This document shows, piece by piece, positions 18,983 through 29,223 of a stretch of 37,343 bases of DNA. This stretch comes from an uncultured Verrucomicrobiota bacterium (GTDB lineage Bacteria > Verrucomicrobiota > Verrucomicrobiia > Verrucomicrobiales > DEV007), in the NCBI GenBank assembly GCA_902510815.1, contig CABXDI010000002.1:1-37343 (forward strand), given 5' to 3'. The notes below the pieces were generated by a model that saw only the letters and a program-made list of their open reading frames with translations, had not been told where the DNA came from and did no database searches. Position numbers and translations under genes: made by a program. The first letter of the stretch is position 1. Every line of letters starts with the position of its first letter.

Positions 18983-21900
18983 ATGAACATAAAGATCTCA
19001 CTTTGGCTCTTTTTTTTAATAAATGGAACCGTTCATTCGCAACAAAAAATTACACCTCAAAATTTAAATACTTCGCTATCATCAAATAATCTGGGTTTAT
19101 TTTTAGATGACTATTCTTTTTCTTGGGATGCTACAAATACACAGAAAGCATATCACATTCTAGTAGCATCTAGCATAAAGAAACTTGAAGCCGACTATGG
19201 CGATCTTTGGGACAGTGGTCGTAGAGAATCATCTCATTCCACAAATATTCTTTATAAAGGTAAAAAAATTTCAGAAGGCGAACTGCCCTATTGGAAAGTT
19301 AAAATATGGGATTCCGATGGTCTACCTTCTGGCTTTAGCAAACCATCAAAAATCAACATTCGATTAAATAAAACCCCAGAAAATCATTTACGAAGAGCTG
19401 TAGGAAAAAGCAATGGAAACCTTACTTTCGTAAAGGGTCGCTTTGGTAAGGCAATAAAACTTGGAACTCAAGAGCCAAAAGTTTTTTCGTATGATTACCC
19501 AGAACTTCGCCCTGAAACTGGAACAACTATATCAGCATGGATTCAACCCACAAAATTCACTGAAGGTTGGCAATGTATTTATCGCAAAGAAGACGGAAAT
19601 GACCGTCGACTTATGGCAATAGGAAAAGAAGGCCCATTCTGGGGGCTTTGGTTAGGAATCAACATTAATGGCTATCGTGAAATTGGTGGCCCCATTGACA
19701 AGGAAGAAATTTTAAATGGTAAATGGCACCATGTAGCTGCCTCATTTGATGGAACATTTGTGAAATTATTTCATAATGGTCAATTAATAGCCAAAGATAA
19801 AATTTCTGGAAAAATAGGCTCCAGAGGTGAGTCTAATTCTTTCATCGGCTCTTCTGACGGTAAGCAAGAAATATTTGAGGGAGGTTTAGATGATTTGCGT
19901 ATATACGATCGAGGCCTAAATGAAAGGGAAATAAAAAAACTATCCGTAGGAGAAAATGACATTAATACGAGTGCACTTGTAGGTCATTGGAAAATGGATG
20001 ACTCATTAGATAATGAAGTGACTTATGTTTTAGAATCGCAAGACATGAATCGGGTAACTCTTTTGGGAGACGCTTTAATTTCTAGGATGGAGAAATATGG
20101 ATACTTTGAAACAGCTATAACCAGCAACTGGCCTCACCACGATATTATATTCCGAAACATTGGTTGGCCAGGCGATGATGTATATGGGACTGCTCGCGCT
20201 GAATTTGATGATGCAAGAAATACAAATACATGGGAAAATGGACCCGTTAATGGTGTCGGATATAAGATACTTAAACAGCAACTTAGAGACACACGCCCAA
20301 CGACCGTTATAGTTGGCTATGGCAGTGAGGTAGCATTTCATAACGGAGGTATATCCTTAGAAAGTTTTAAATCAGGTTTCTCAAGATTGATAAATGAACT
20401 TTCGAAAGAAGGGAAAAAAATCATTCTGTTAACGCCACCATCTCAAGAAGTCAAAAAATCAGAAATCGATGATCTAGAGGTCAGAAATAATAATTTGAGA
20501 CAAGTCTCAAATTTTATTTTGAATTTTGGTAACAAACATGGACATCAGGTTATCAATCTTTTTGAGAAGATTAATCATAATAACATTGACCCATTAACTG
20601 ATAACGGGGTGCACCTTAATGATCATGGATATCAGGTTTTAGCTAACTTGATGTTGAAAGAATTAAAGATACATGAGGAAAATAAATCACAAATATTAAT
20701 TAAACCCGAAAAAAATGTCTGGGCAAATAAAGGAGCCAAAATCACTAAGGTTGTTACAAACAAAAAAGGGGTTCGTTTTGATTTAACCCCAGATCGGCTC
20801 TCTTCTGATTTTCTTTCAGATTCTAATATCATCAAAATACCTAGTGCAAAAAATAGCTATGCTCTCAAAATTGACGGCACCCCAATTCTAACTAAAAGCA
20901 ATTCGCAATGGAATGAGGGTATTGTTGTGCGAGGTGGGCCTGAGATCAAAAGAATTAAACTATTGCGCAGTACAATAATTGACAAAAATCTACAGCACCG
21001 ACGACGACTTAGACCCCTAAATAAGACCTATATATTTCTATTTAGATCTTATGAAATGGGACATCTTCAATATGAAATGTCAGATTTTGACAGGCTCGTT
21101 GCAGCCAAAGAAGAACTCATATCAAAATTTCGTTTACCAGAAACTCATCGCTATTCCATCGAAAGAGTCGATGAATGGAAACCCGTACATAATGACCCAG
21201 AACATGAAGTACCCAAAATCATTCCTGAACCTGACATTAAAAAAGAGCTTGAATCTATGACGGTGCCAGAAGGATTGGAAATTAATCTTTTTGCAAGTGA
21301 TCCTATTCTCAAAAATCCCATTAATATGAATTGGGATACAAAAGGACGCGCATGGGTTTCTATGAGTTCAACGTATCCTCATATTAAACCAGGAAAAGAA
21401 CCCAATGATAAAATCGTCATTCTGGAAGATACCGATAATGATGGAGTAGCAGATAAATCCATTGTTTTTGCAGATGGGTTATTAGTGCCTCATTCAGTGA
21501 TGCCGGTTCAGGGTGGAGCTTATGTTTGCAGCGCAACTGAATTTTTATTTCTCGCAGATACAAATGGCGATGACCGTTACGATGAAAAACGGATCATTTT
21601 TGAAGGTTTTGGAAATGCGGATGTACATCATATGATTCATTCAATGCGATGGTCTCCTTGGGGTGAAATTTACTTTAATCAATCCATTTACATCAACAGT
21701 TTTATTGAAACTCGATGGGGTCGAAGAAGACTTAATGGAAGCGGGGTATGGCGTTTCAGACCAGAGTCAGAGCGCCTCGAAATTTTTGCTCGAGGAACAG
21801 TAAACCCTTGGGGACATGCAATCGACAAGTGGGGACAATCATTTATTACTGATGGCGCGGGCGGGCAAGGACCTCACTATACATTTCCAGGAGCCGCTTT

Positions 21901-24097
21901 CCGAAATTCAGTAGGCGCCCCCAGAACGTTAAAAGGTCTAGTGCCAGGAAAACCAAATGGAACAGGATGCGAAATTATATCTGGTCGGCATTTTCCTTTA
22001 GAGTGGAACGGGAGTATTGTTGAAAATGATTTTCGCGCTAATCGAACGGTAAGATATGAAATCTCAGAATCGGGTAGCGGATACAAGGCTAAGGAAGTAC
22101 AGACATTAGTTCACTCAAGTCGCCAAACATATCGTCCTGTAGATTTAAAAATGGGGCCTGATGGGGCTCTGTATATTGTTGATTGGTACAATGCAATTAT
22201 TGATCATGGAGAAGTAGACTTTCATCATCCACTTCGAGACAAATCTCATGGAAGAATTTGGCGCCTAAGAGCAAAAAATAGCCCACTAATTGAAAAAATT
22301 GATATCAATGCTTCTTCGATCGAACAACTATTAGATCTCTTAAAGAAACCGGAAATGCATACGAGAAATCAGGCAAAACGGGAACTGGTAAATCGTAAAA
22401 TCACCGAAGTTATTCCTAAAATAGATACATGGCTAGGAAACCTGTCTAAAGAAGGCGATGAATCAGATCATCATGTTCTCGAAGCTCTTTGGCTTAGAGC
22501 ATCATTAAGGGCTCCTGATGAAAAACTATTAACCAGGGTTCTCAATTCTAAGGAGGAAAAATCGCGAGCTGCGGGTGTTCGTATTTTATCACATTGGTTT
22601 AATTATATAAAAAAACCATACGACCTTCTTCGTAAAACAGTGAAAGACCCTAACCCAAGAGTTCGACTAGAAACAGTCAATGCATTACGAGAAATTAACT
22701 CTCTAGAAGCCACAAACATTGCGCTAACAGCACTAGAAATGCCAAGCGATATATGGCTCGATTATGGGTTATGGATGGTAGCGCGTGAATCTAGAAGCCA
22801 TTGGTTGCCTGCTCTTCAATCTGGAATTGAAATATTTAACGGAGATCCGAATCAACTGCGATTTGCTCTCGAAGCCGCAGGTGACTCAAGAGCAATATCA
22901 AGACTTGTAGATTTATTAAAGGAAATAAAAATAGATGACCAGAACATAAAAAATATTCTAAAAACTATTGCTGGGTTAGGTAACTCAAAGGAACTCGATA
23001 TTGCATTATCAATAGCAACCAGTAATCCAATTCTTTTAGATTCAATTGCATCAGCTTCTAAATATAATGAGTCAAAACCCAAAGGAATAAATAAAGTAAT
23101 ACCTTTACTATCACATGAAAATTTAGGAGTTCGTCAAGCTGCCGCAGAACTGGCTGGAGAATGGAAAATCAAAGGGGCTAGCACGGCTCTTAAACTAATT
23201 GTTCAAAAATCAAAAACGCCAACAGAGCAATTCAGTGCCGCAGAAACTCTAAGAAAAATAGAATCTTTGGATGTTTTAGAATCCCTATCCAAGAGCAAGG
23301 AATCTAATGGCGCTCGTATGGCTGCTTTAGCTTCATTAGCTCAAGCAAAACCAAAAAAAGCAATTGATGGATTAATTCAAGTTCTGCCAGATTGTAGTGA
23401 TAGTCTTGAGTTTGATTTACTATTCCAATCATTCATAAACCGTGAAAAAGGCGCAGACCAATTAAGGAATGTAATAGAAAAAACAAACTTATCCAGGAGT
23501 CTTGCTATTCAAGGCGTCCGGTTAGCAAGGGCTTCAGGAAGAGATTTTCCAGATCTAATATCAGCCTTAAATAATTCGGGGAATCTTAAATCAATTCCAT
23601 TGAATCTTTCTCAAAAGCAACGAGAAGAAATAATATCTAAAATAAAAATATCTGGTAATCCAAAGCGAGGCGCTGAGGTCTATAAACGAAAATCAACAGC
23701 CTGTATGCTATGCCATAAAATTGAGAATGAAGGAGGTGTTGTCGGCCCCGACCTTAGTTCCATAGGATCCTACGCTCAGCCTGCAGCCATATTAGATTCA
23801 ATTTTAAGCCCAAGCGATGACATAAAACAAGGATATGAAACCTCTATCATTACGTTAACCGACAATAGTATAGTTGCCGGAGTATTTCAACGCCACTCTG
23901 ATACCTCGACACTAGTAAGAGAAACTTCTAACAATATTAGAAAAATACCGAAAGATGATATTGTAAAATTGGAAAAAAGCCCAATATCCTTAATGCCTCC
24001 AGGGTTAACTTCAAAACTTCGTAAGGATGAATTAATCGACCTAATGAGCTTTCTTGTTAATCTCAATGGCAATAATAATCAATTAAACAAACCTTGA
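18983..24097 (+). CDS. Giant PVC-type heme-binding protein: Fn3-like, LamG, SGNH-like, beta-propeller dehydrogenase, HEAT, cytochrome c
   Basis: I start at the ATG at 18983 (1704 residues) rather than the adjacent TTG, because it gives a normal signal peptide (to about residue 20). Domains in order: a rhamnosidase-type Fn3-like module (about 30-120, with WDSGRR and PYWKVKIWDSDG); a LamG/concanavalin-like domain (about 140-340, with a WHHVAASFDG block); an SGNH-hydrolase-like domain (about 355-570); a membrane-bound-dehydrogenase beta-propeller (about 750-1100, VPEGLEINLFASDP, HSMRWSPWGEIYF, MGPDGALYIVDWYN); HEAT-like repeats (about 1110-1530); and a C-terminal cytochrome c domain with C1574-MLCH. 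The SGNH block has GDA (362-364) where the catalytic Ser of GDS would stand, so that domain is probably inactive in hydrolysis or serves binding. It likely acts with the sulfatase on polysaccharide at the envelope, by inference from the pairing. Confidence 0.92.
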   Translation: MNIKISLWLFFLINGTVHSQQKITPQNLNTSLSSNNLGLFLDDYSFSWDATNTQKAYHILVASSIKKLEADYGDLWDSGRRESSHSTNILYKGKKISEGELPYWKVKIWDSDGLPSGFSKPSKINIRLNKTPENHLRRAVGKSNGNLTFVKGRFGKAIKLGTQEPKVFSYDYPELRPETGTTISAWIQPTKFTEGWQCIYRKEDGNDRRLMAIGKEGPFWGLWLGININGYREIGGPIDKEEILNGKWHHVAASFDGTFVKLFHNGQLIAKDKISGKIGSRGESNSFIGSSDGKQEIFEGGLDDLRIYDRGLNEREIKKLSVGENDINTSALVGHWKMDDSLDNEVTYVLESQDMNRVTLLGDALISRMEKYGYFETAITSNWPHHDIIFRNIGWPGDDVYGTARAEFDDARNTNTWENGPVNGVGYKILKQQLRDTRPTTVIVGYGSEVAFHNGGISLESFKSGFSRLINELSKEGKKIILLTPPSQEVKKSEIDDLEVRNNNLRQVSNFILNFGNKHGHQVINLFEKINHNNIDPLTDNGVHLNDHGYQVLANLMLKELKIHEENKSQILIKPEKNVWANKGAKITKVVTNKKGVRFDLTPDRLSSDFLSDSNIIKIPSAKNSYALKIDGTPILTKSNSQWNEGIVVRGGPEIKRIKLLRSTIIDKNLQHRRRLRPLNKTYIFLFRSYEMGHLQYEMSDFDRLVAAKEELISKFRLPETHRYSIERVDEWKPVHNDPEHEVPKIIPEPDIKKELESMTVPEGLEINLFASDPILKNPINMNWDTKGRAWVSMSSTYPHIKPGKEPNDKIVILEDTDNDGVADKSIVFADGLLVPHSVMPVQGGAYVCSATEFLFLADTNGDDRYDEKRIIFEGFGNADVHHMIHSMRWSPWGEIYFNQSIYINSFIETRWGRRRLNGSGVWRFRPESERLEIFARGTVNPWGHAIDKWGQSFITDGAGGQGPHYTFPGAAFRNSVGAPRTLKGLVPGKPNGTGCEIISGRHFPLEWNGSIVENDFRANRTVRYEISESGSGYKAKEVQTLVHSSRQTYRPVDLKMGPDGALYIVDWYNAIIDHGEVDFHHPLRDKSHGRIWRLRAKNSPLIEKIDINASSIEQLLDLLKKPEMHTRNQAKRELVNRKITEVIPKIDTWLGNLSKEGDESDHHVLEALWLRASLRAPDEKLLTRVLNSKEEKSRAAGVRILSHWFNYIKKPYDLLRKTVKDPNPRVRLETVNALREINSLEATNIALTALEMPSDIWLDYGLWMVARESRSHWLPALQSGIEIFNGDPNQLRFALEAAGDSRAISRLVDLLKEIKIDDQNIKNILKTIAGLGNSKELDIALSIATSNPILLDSIASASKYNESKPKGINKVIPLLSHENLGVRQAAAELAGEWKIKGASTALKLIVQKSKTPTEQFSAAETLRKIESLDVLESLSKSKESNGARMAALASLAQAKPKKAIDGLIQVLPDCSDSLEFDLLFQSFINREKGADQLRNVIEKTNLSRSLAIQGVRLARASGRDFPDLISALNNSGNLKSIPLNLSQKQREEIISKIKISGNPKRGAEVYKRKSTACMLCHKIENEGGVVGPDLSSIGSYAQPAAILDSILSPSDDIKQGYETSIITLTDNSIVAGVFQRHSDTSTLVRETSNNIRKIPKDDIVKLEKSPISLMPPGLTSKLRKDELIDLMSFLVNLNGNNNQLNKP

Positions 24098-24104
24098 AAA
24101 TCAG

Positions 24105-26036
24105 TTAATTAGGTTCGCTTCTGTTTGTTTCCCAAACAGCCAGAAATTCGCGAGATTTACTTGGATCATTAAGTATTAAATCATTATTTTTATTAATGTA
24201 TTTATCTTTTTTCTCTATTTTAAAAGTCGCCCATTGGTTAGGTGCCATTTTTTTCTGTAACTCCAATGCAACTCTACCCATTGTCATGCGAACATTGACC
24301 TCAACTACATGTCTAAGGCGAAGATTTCCTTTACCATCACGCCACACAAAAGAATCAATTGACACTGGGCCCTGATAGTTACCCAACAACTTCCCTAACT
24401 CATTTGGGATAATTTCGTAATACCATTCAGAAAAAGAAGCTTCTTTAAATAAAAATTCCGCTATTTCTGAAGACAATAATTTGCTCCACTTAGGAGCCAC
24501 TTTTATACCACGAAATCTTCCTCTATGATCATTTATTAATTTTGTTATTCCCACTAAAGAAATATTTTTTTCATCTTTTTGATAATGAACCGATAAATCT
24601 TGTACTCTCTGCACCCATGGTTCAGCAATTACAAACCCGTTATCTCTAATAACAGTACCTAGCCAAGCCTCCAAATTATCAGTTCTCTGATCTGCAATTC
24701 TAAGACCTTTACCAGCGCATCCATAGCCAGGCTTGTAGGCAATTAAACCCCCTCTCAAGTAAGAAAAAGCAGTTCTCAGATCCTTACAAACCCCCCTACT
24801 CGAATCAATTAGTCCCAAATTTTCTTCAAGTTGATACCCAATTCTTTTTGATAACAAACTATTCGTTAATGATGGTCTCCACTTTTCTTTTACTTTATCG
24901 GATACCATGCTAGAGAAAGGTTTTAAAAATTCTGATGCATCTGGTGACCATGCCCAAGGCCGCAAACCACCTAACTTTCTTTTACCTAATTCATTAATAC
25001 TAATAACATCTGGCAATTCCAAACCTGCACGCTGCAGCTTCTCAAGGTGGCTTAGAGAAGGTGGAGTGCGAAATAAAACAATATCATCTCGTCTGCTCAT
25101 CGAAGCCATTAAAATTTCAAGGTCATGCTCTATAGCAGTCTCAAAACGATTCATAAGTAATTTTTTTCCTGTGGCATGAGTACGCACATGTACTTCTGCA
25201 TTCGGATTAAACCAATGAACTATAGGAGTTCTACCTCTAGATTGTTGGGAAACCTTCAATCTAGAAATGAATTCTGAATCAAATCCAATCTCTTTGCGAG
25301 CCTCTTCATTAAATGGAACAACACCTTTTGCCCTAGTCGCAGATAATGGAAAATGAATAGCCTCTGTATACGCATCCCAGTCAGATTGGCCTGATTTCTT
25401 CCAATACCTGAACCACTTTAAACCATGGCCAACATGCCGTATCTCATCATGATAAATTTTCTCAAGCACTGTGGCTGTGGATTTATCCCCGATTATCTTA
25501 AAATGTTCAGCATAGTATTTTGAATAATCCAAATTCGCTTGCTCGAAGGTCAGATTCATTCTTGTTATGAAATCTAATTCAGTTTCCACCGAAGCAGTAA
25601 TCCGCCAAAAAAAATCATTCAGAGGGAATTCACCTAACGCAACATTGCACTCTTTCATTCTCTTAATATAAAGTCGAGCATGCAATTGTTCTTCCCTCAT
25701 TGCATCATAAAGTCCTAACCTATATTCTTTAGGGGCATTGGGAAACTTCAGTAAAGCCAATGCCATTAACTCTGCTGCCAAAAGTTCATGATTAGCAAGA
25801 AAGTGTAGCATCTTCCCACGATCCTTCTCATTTTCTATACGCGTTATCCCAGGGAAATCAGCCCGCAGTCCATTCGAACTTATTTTAAGTGACTCATCAC
25901 GTGAGGGAAAATTCGGTACGCTTATCGCTTTACCTAATTTCAAGTCTTCAGCTCTTCGTGGACCTAACCTTAGTTTTTCTTCTAAATTTTCTGCAAAGAG
26001 TATCCTCTCGGCAACAGAATTTATAGATTCCCTCAT
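24105..26036 (-). CDS. DUF455 ferritin-like domain fused to a C-terminal ATP-grasp domain
   Basis: I use the ATG at 26036 (643 residues). The upstream extension would begin with TTG and overlap the preceding gene. The N-terminal half matches DUF455, a ferritin-like four-helix family. Candidate diiron ligands are E84, E116-QL-H119 and E198-IR-H201 (two ExxH motifs), with E151 or E153 also available. A linker with HVRTHATGKKLLMNRFE follows. The C-terminal half (about 385-620) looks like an ATP-grasp ligase: YKPGYGCAGKGLRIA as the ATP-binding loop, FVIAEPWVQRVQDLSVHY, then GPVSIDSFVW and a VVEVNVRMTMGRVAL block typical of the metal-binding end. Substrate is unknown. It follows a methyltransferase gene by 4 bases, so oxidation, ligation and methylation may act on one compound. 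Confidence 0.8.
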   Translation of the reverse strand: MRESINSVAERILFAENLEEKLRLGPRRAEDLKLGKAISVPNFPSRDESLKISSNGLRADFPGITRIENEKDRGKMLHFLANHELLAAELMALALLKFPNAPKEYRLGLYDAMREEQLHARLYIKRMKECNVALGEFPLNDFFWRITASVETELDFITRMNLTFEQANLDYSKYYAEHFKIIGDKSTATVLEKIYHDEIRHVGHGLKWFRYWKKSGQSDWDAYTEAIHFPLSATRAKGVVPFNEEARKEIGFDSEFISRLKVSQQSRGRTPIVHWFNPNAEVHVRTHATGKKLLMNRFETAIEHDLEILMASMSRRDDIVLFRTPPSLSHLEKLQRAGLELPDVISINELGKRKLGGLRPWAWSPDASEFLKPFSSMVSDKVKEKWRPSLTNSLLSKRIGYQLEENLGLIDSSRGVCKDLRTAFSYLRGGLIAYKPGYGCAGKGLRIADQRTDNLEAWLGTVIRDNGFVIAEPWVQRVQDLSVHYQKDEKNISLVGITKLINDHRGRFRGIKVAPKWSKLLSSEIAEFLFKEASFSEWYYEIIPNELGKLLGNYQGPVSIDSFVWRDGKGNLRLRHVVEVNVRMTMGRVALELQKKMAPNQWATFKIEKKDKYINKNNDLILNDPSKSREFLAVWETNRSEPN

Positions 26037-26040
26037 ATAT

Positions 26041-26817
26041 CTATTCAGGCACAACTGCAGTTACTCCCATAGACATGTTCCCATCTTCATATTCTAGGTC
26101 CTGAAAGTCACCATATATTTTTACATCAGAAAACCCGGCTTTTTGAAGCAATAGTTCTATTTCATACTTACCGTACCAACGAATCATCGAGGTTTTAATT
26201 TCAGATTTCTCTACTACTCCATTATCATCCAATAATTCATATCGATGGCTAACCTTCATTATTTGTTCACATCTATCCAAATCCATACAGGTATGACACA
26301 ATGCTCTAGATCCTTTTTCATTAATTTCTTTATCTTTTTCTAACCTCCAAACTCCATCGAGGCTTTCATGAGAAATTTCGTAGAACGGATTAAAAAAACT
26401 CATCACAAGCAGACCATCCTTGTTAAGATGATTACGAAAATTCTCGAGTGCATCTATAGCTTTCGCACGATCATTAATTAGTTGGAAACTTCCTCCTGGA
26501 ACGATCAATGAATTAAATTTTTTACCTAAATCAAAATCAACCATATCCCCTTCTATGATATTTACCTGTAAATCCTCTTCTTTGATTTTCTTTATACACT
26601 CATCCACCATAAAATCAGATGAATCTAATCCAGTGATATCCAAACCCTCATGAGCAATAGGAATTAGCACTCTACCAGTACCACACCCCACATCTAAGCA
26701 TGTACCCCCAATTTCATGAACCATCCCAATATAGAAGCCTATCTCATCAAAATCATCACCTCCCCTAAAAAGGTCATAAAGCTCCCCTTCGAGTCCTTTG
26801 TATTTTTTAGCTGACAT
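26041..26817 (-). CDS. Class I SAM-dependent methyltransferase
   Basis: 258 residues. The SAM-binding motif I is LDVGCGTGRVLIPIA (residues 37-51), followed by ITGLDSSDFMVDEC (motif II acidic residue). IIEGDMVDFDLGKKF matches motif III, and LIVPGGSFQLI the motif IV region. The C-terminus has IRWYGKYEIELLLQKAGF, common in small-molecule methyltransferases of this group. A CHTCMDLDRC segment with four cysteines lies near residue 170. The substrate is not readable. It heads a two-gene operon with the DUF455/ATP-grasp fusion and diverges from metX. Confidence 0.9.
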   Translation of the reverse strand: MSAKKYKGLEGELYDLFRGGDDFDEIGFYIGMVHEIGGTCLDVGCGTGRVLIPIAHEGLDITGLDSSDFMVDECIKKIKEEDLQVNIIEGDMVDFDLGKKFNSLIVPGGSFQLINDRAKAIDALENFRNHLNKDGLLVMSFFNPFYEISHESLDGVWRLEKDKEINEKGSRALCHTCMDLDRCEQIMKVSHRYELLDDNGVVEKSEIKTSMIRWYGKYEIELLLQKAGFSDVKIYGDFQDLEYEDGNMSMGVTAVVPE

Positions 26818-26880
26818 TCCGTGTATTCGTTCGAAATTGGTTATTAGTCATCATTAATTTTAACGTTATATTCCCTCTCA

Positions 26881-28032
26881 ATGCCCAATAGCATAGGACA
26901 GACAAAAACCCAATTCTATCATTTTAATAATCAGGAATACCCTTTTGAGTTAAAATCTGGGGCGAAACTTACAAATTTCACACTCGCTTATGAGATTTAT
27001 GGTAAATTATCTGAAAATAAGGATAATGCCATTCTACTTTTTCACGCCCTAACCGCTAGCCAACATGCTGCAGGGATAAATGATAGCGTGGAAGGTTTAT
27101 CGGTAGAGTGGGATAAAGAATGCCAAACGGGTTGGTGGGAAGGTTTTATTGGTTCAGGCAAAGCTTTAGACACTGACAAGTATTGTGTTATTTGTGTAAA
27201 CTATTTAGGAGGTTGTTATGGATCGACTGGACCTTACTCGAAAAACCCAGAAACTGGAAAACCTTATGGCTCAGATTTTCCTAGAGTAAGCATAAAAGAT
27301 ATCGTTAAGTCTCAAATGGAACTAATAAACCACTTAGGCATAAAAGAGCTCCACGCAACGGTGGGTAGCTCATTGGGCGGACTAATGGCTATTAGCCTTG
27401 CTGCACAGTACCCTAATAAAGTGAAAAATATTGTAGCGCTTGCTAGCGGAATCAAAACATCAGTTCTCCAACGCATTCATAATCTTGAACAAATAAAAGC
27501 AATCGAATCTGATGAAGATTTTGCTAATGGAGATTATTATAATGGTAACCATCCCAAAAAAGGGCTTTCGCTTGCCAGAATGATTGGACACAAGGTTTTT
27601 ATATCACTTCGCACACTCGCAAGTAGGGCAAGCAAGGAAATTAAAAAGGAAGAAGACTCCTCTTGGTATCAAATACAAAGCTCGATAGAGTCATACATGT
27701 TGCACCAAGGTCAAAAATTCGTTAAACGATTCGATGCGAATACTTATCTCAGAATTCTAGATGCTTGGCAAAATTTTGATATACTTGACGAATGCGGATT
27801 CAATGATTACAGAGAAATGTTTTCAAGATGTAGCCATCAAAAATATTTGATCTTTACGATAAATTCTGATGTTTGTTTCTATCCACACCATCAAGAAGAA
27901 TTAAGCGCATCTCTCACTGAAGGAGGTATAGACCCAATGCATATTACAGTGCACTCAGAAAAAGGTCATGATTCATTTCTGCTTGAGCCTGAACTATTTG
28001 CTCCGCATATTAGTTATGCTTTAAACAATTAA
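26881..28032 (+). CDS. metX: Homoserine O-acetyltransferase (MetX family)
   Basis: 383 residues, alpha/beta-hydrolase fold, of the usual MetX size. It acylates L-homoserine in the cytoplasm as the first committed step of methionine synthesis. The catalytic triad is readable: nucleophile S164 in GSSLGG, D330 in NSDVCFYP, and H363 in EKGHD. The GCYGSTGP and SDFPRVSIKDIV blocks are characteristic. Sequence alone does not decide between acetyl- and succinyl-CoA in this family. No Shine-Dalgarno is visible. A TATATT lies 8 bases before the ATG, so a leaderless or very short transcript is possible. asd, an earlier enzyme of the route, lies about 3.3 kb downstream. No S-box riboswitch fits in the 63-base upstream gap. 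Confidence 0.93.
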   Translation: MPNSIGQTKTQFYHFNNQEYPFELKSGAKLTNFTLAYEIYGKLSENKDNAILLFHALTASQHAAGINDSVEGLSVEWDKECQTGWWEGFIGSGKALDTDKYCVICVNYLGGCYGSTGPYSKNPETGKPYGSDFPRVSIKDIVKSQMELINHLGIKELHATVGSSLGGLMAISLAAQYPNKVKNIVALASGIKTSVLQRIHNLEQIKAIESDEDFANGDYYNGNHPKKGLSLARMIGHKVFISLRTLASRASKEIKKEEDSSWYQIQSSIESYMLHQGQKFVKRFDANTYLRILDAWQNFDILDECGFNDYREMFSRCSHQKYLIFTINSDVCFYPHHQEELSASLTEGGIDPMHITVHSEKGHDSFLLEPELFAPHISYALNN

Positions 28033-28060
28033 ATTCATTAAAATCAGAGCTAATAAATTT

Positions 28061-29176
28061 CTAAACATTGAATCTAAATTCAATAACGTCTCCGTCTTTT
28101 ACAACGTAATCTTTGCCCTCAATTCTTAGCTTTCCTACATCTCTTGCAGCAGCTTTAGACTGATATTCAACATAGTCATCATAATGCAGAACCTCTGCAG
28201 CGATAAATCCACGTTCAAAATCTGTATGAATAACACCTGCAGCTTCTGGAGCCTTTGCTCCCGACTTTATAGTCCATGCTCTAGTTTCTTTTTCACCGGT
28301 AGTAAGGTATGTGTTCAAACCTAGCAGGTGATAAACTGAGCGAATCATTGTAGATACTCCGCTATCCGATATACCCATATCAGAAAGAAAATCTTTTCCA
28401 TCTTGAGGAGATAAATCAATGAGCTCTTCCTCAATTCTTGCAGAAATTACTATTGCCTCTGCTCCATGACTATCCTTGGCATAACTCTTAACTCTAGAAA
28501 CCATTGCATGTCCTTGAGGGTCACTTATAGCTCCTGCAAGTTCGTCTTCTGATACATTACAAGCAAAAATTGTTCGCTTAGATGTTAACAAAAAGAATTC
28601 CTTCATTATTTCTTTTTCATCATCATTCATTTCAGCTGTGATAGCTGGCTTGCCTTGATCCAAATGAGGTAAAAGCTTATCCATTACAGCCAACTCTTTT
28701 TTTGCTTCTTTGTCACCACTTTTAGCTTTTTTTTCTCGAGATGTTTTTCTTTTTTCTAAGGCCGCATGATCAGCAAGAATCAACTCTGCATTAATAATTT
28801 CAATATCCCTGAGCGGATCAACAGTTCCAAGCTCATGAATAATATCATCATTTTCAAAACACCTCACCACTTGAACAATGGCGTCAGTTTCTCTAATGTT
28901 AGCCAAAAACTTATTACCAAGACCAGCCCCCTCTGATGCCCCCTCAACCAATCCTGCAATATCAACAAATTCAATAGCGGCAGGTATTACCTTTTCTGAC
29001 TTCGACATTTCCCCTAACACCTCAAGTCTAGGATCTGGCACAGAAACAACACCAATATTGGGATCTATTGTGCAAAAGGGATAATTAGCGGCTTCCGCAT
29101 TACGATTTCTCGTTACTGCATTAAACAAAGTGGATTTACCTACATTAGGCATCCCTACTATTCCGGCTTTTAGCAT
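28061..29176 (-). CDS. ychF: YchF/OLA1-type redox-responsive ATPase
   Basis: 371 residues, near the usual 363. The P-loop is GMPNVGKST (residues 8-16), followed by the switch block YPFCTIDPN and [22 protein letters not shown]. YchF replaces the GTP-specific NKxD with a NxxE motif, here seen as CNVSEDE, consistent with an ATP preference. The C-terminal TGS domain ends in [17 protein letters not shown]. It is ribosome-associated and nearly universal. It converges with metX with 28 bases between the genes. Confidence 0.97.
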   Translation of the reverse strand: MLKAGIVGMPNVGKSTLFNAVTRNRNAEAANYPFCTIDPNIGVVSVPDPRLEVLGEMSKSEKVIPAAIEFVDIAGLVEGASEGAGLGNKFLANIRETDAIVQVVRCFENDDIIHELGTVDPLRDIEIINAELILADHAALEKRKTSREKKAKSGDKEAKKELAVMDKLLPHLDQGKPAITAEMNDDEKEIMKEFFLLTSKRTIFACNVSEDELAGAISDPQGHAMVSRVKSYAKDSHGAEAIVISARIEEELIDLSPQDGKDFLSDMGISDSGVSTMIRSVYHLLGLNTYLTTGEKETRAWTIKSGAKAPEAAGVIHTDFERGFIAAEVLHYDDYVEYQSKAAARDVGKLRIEGKDYVVKDGDVIEFRFNV

Positions 29177-29223
29177 AGTTTGATGAGACTAGACGTGAAG
29201 AGCAGTCTGCGCAAGGTTATCAG

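Noticed and set aside
19780-24072. Minus-strand ORFs opposite the giant dehydrogenase
   Set aside because: Short antisense frames without recognisable motifs, best explained as shadows of the long coding frame.
26037-26054. TTG start for the DUF455/ATP-grasp gene
   Set aside because: It would overlap the methyltransferase gene by 14 bases and add six residues of no recognisable conservation. The ATG at 26036 lies neatly after the stop.
26818-26880. SAM riboswitch before metX
   Set aside because: The gap is only 63 bases and shows no S-box architecture.
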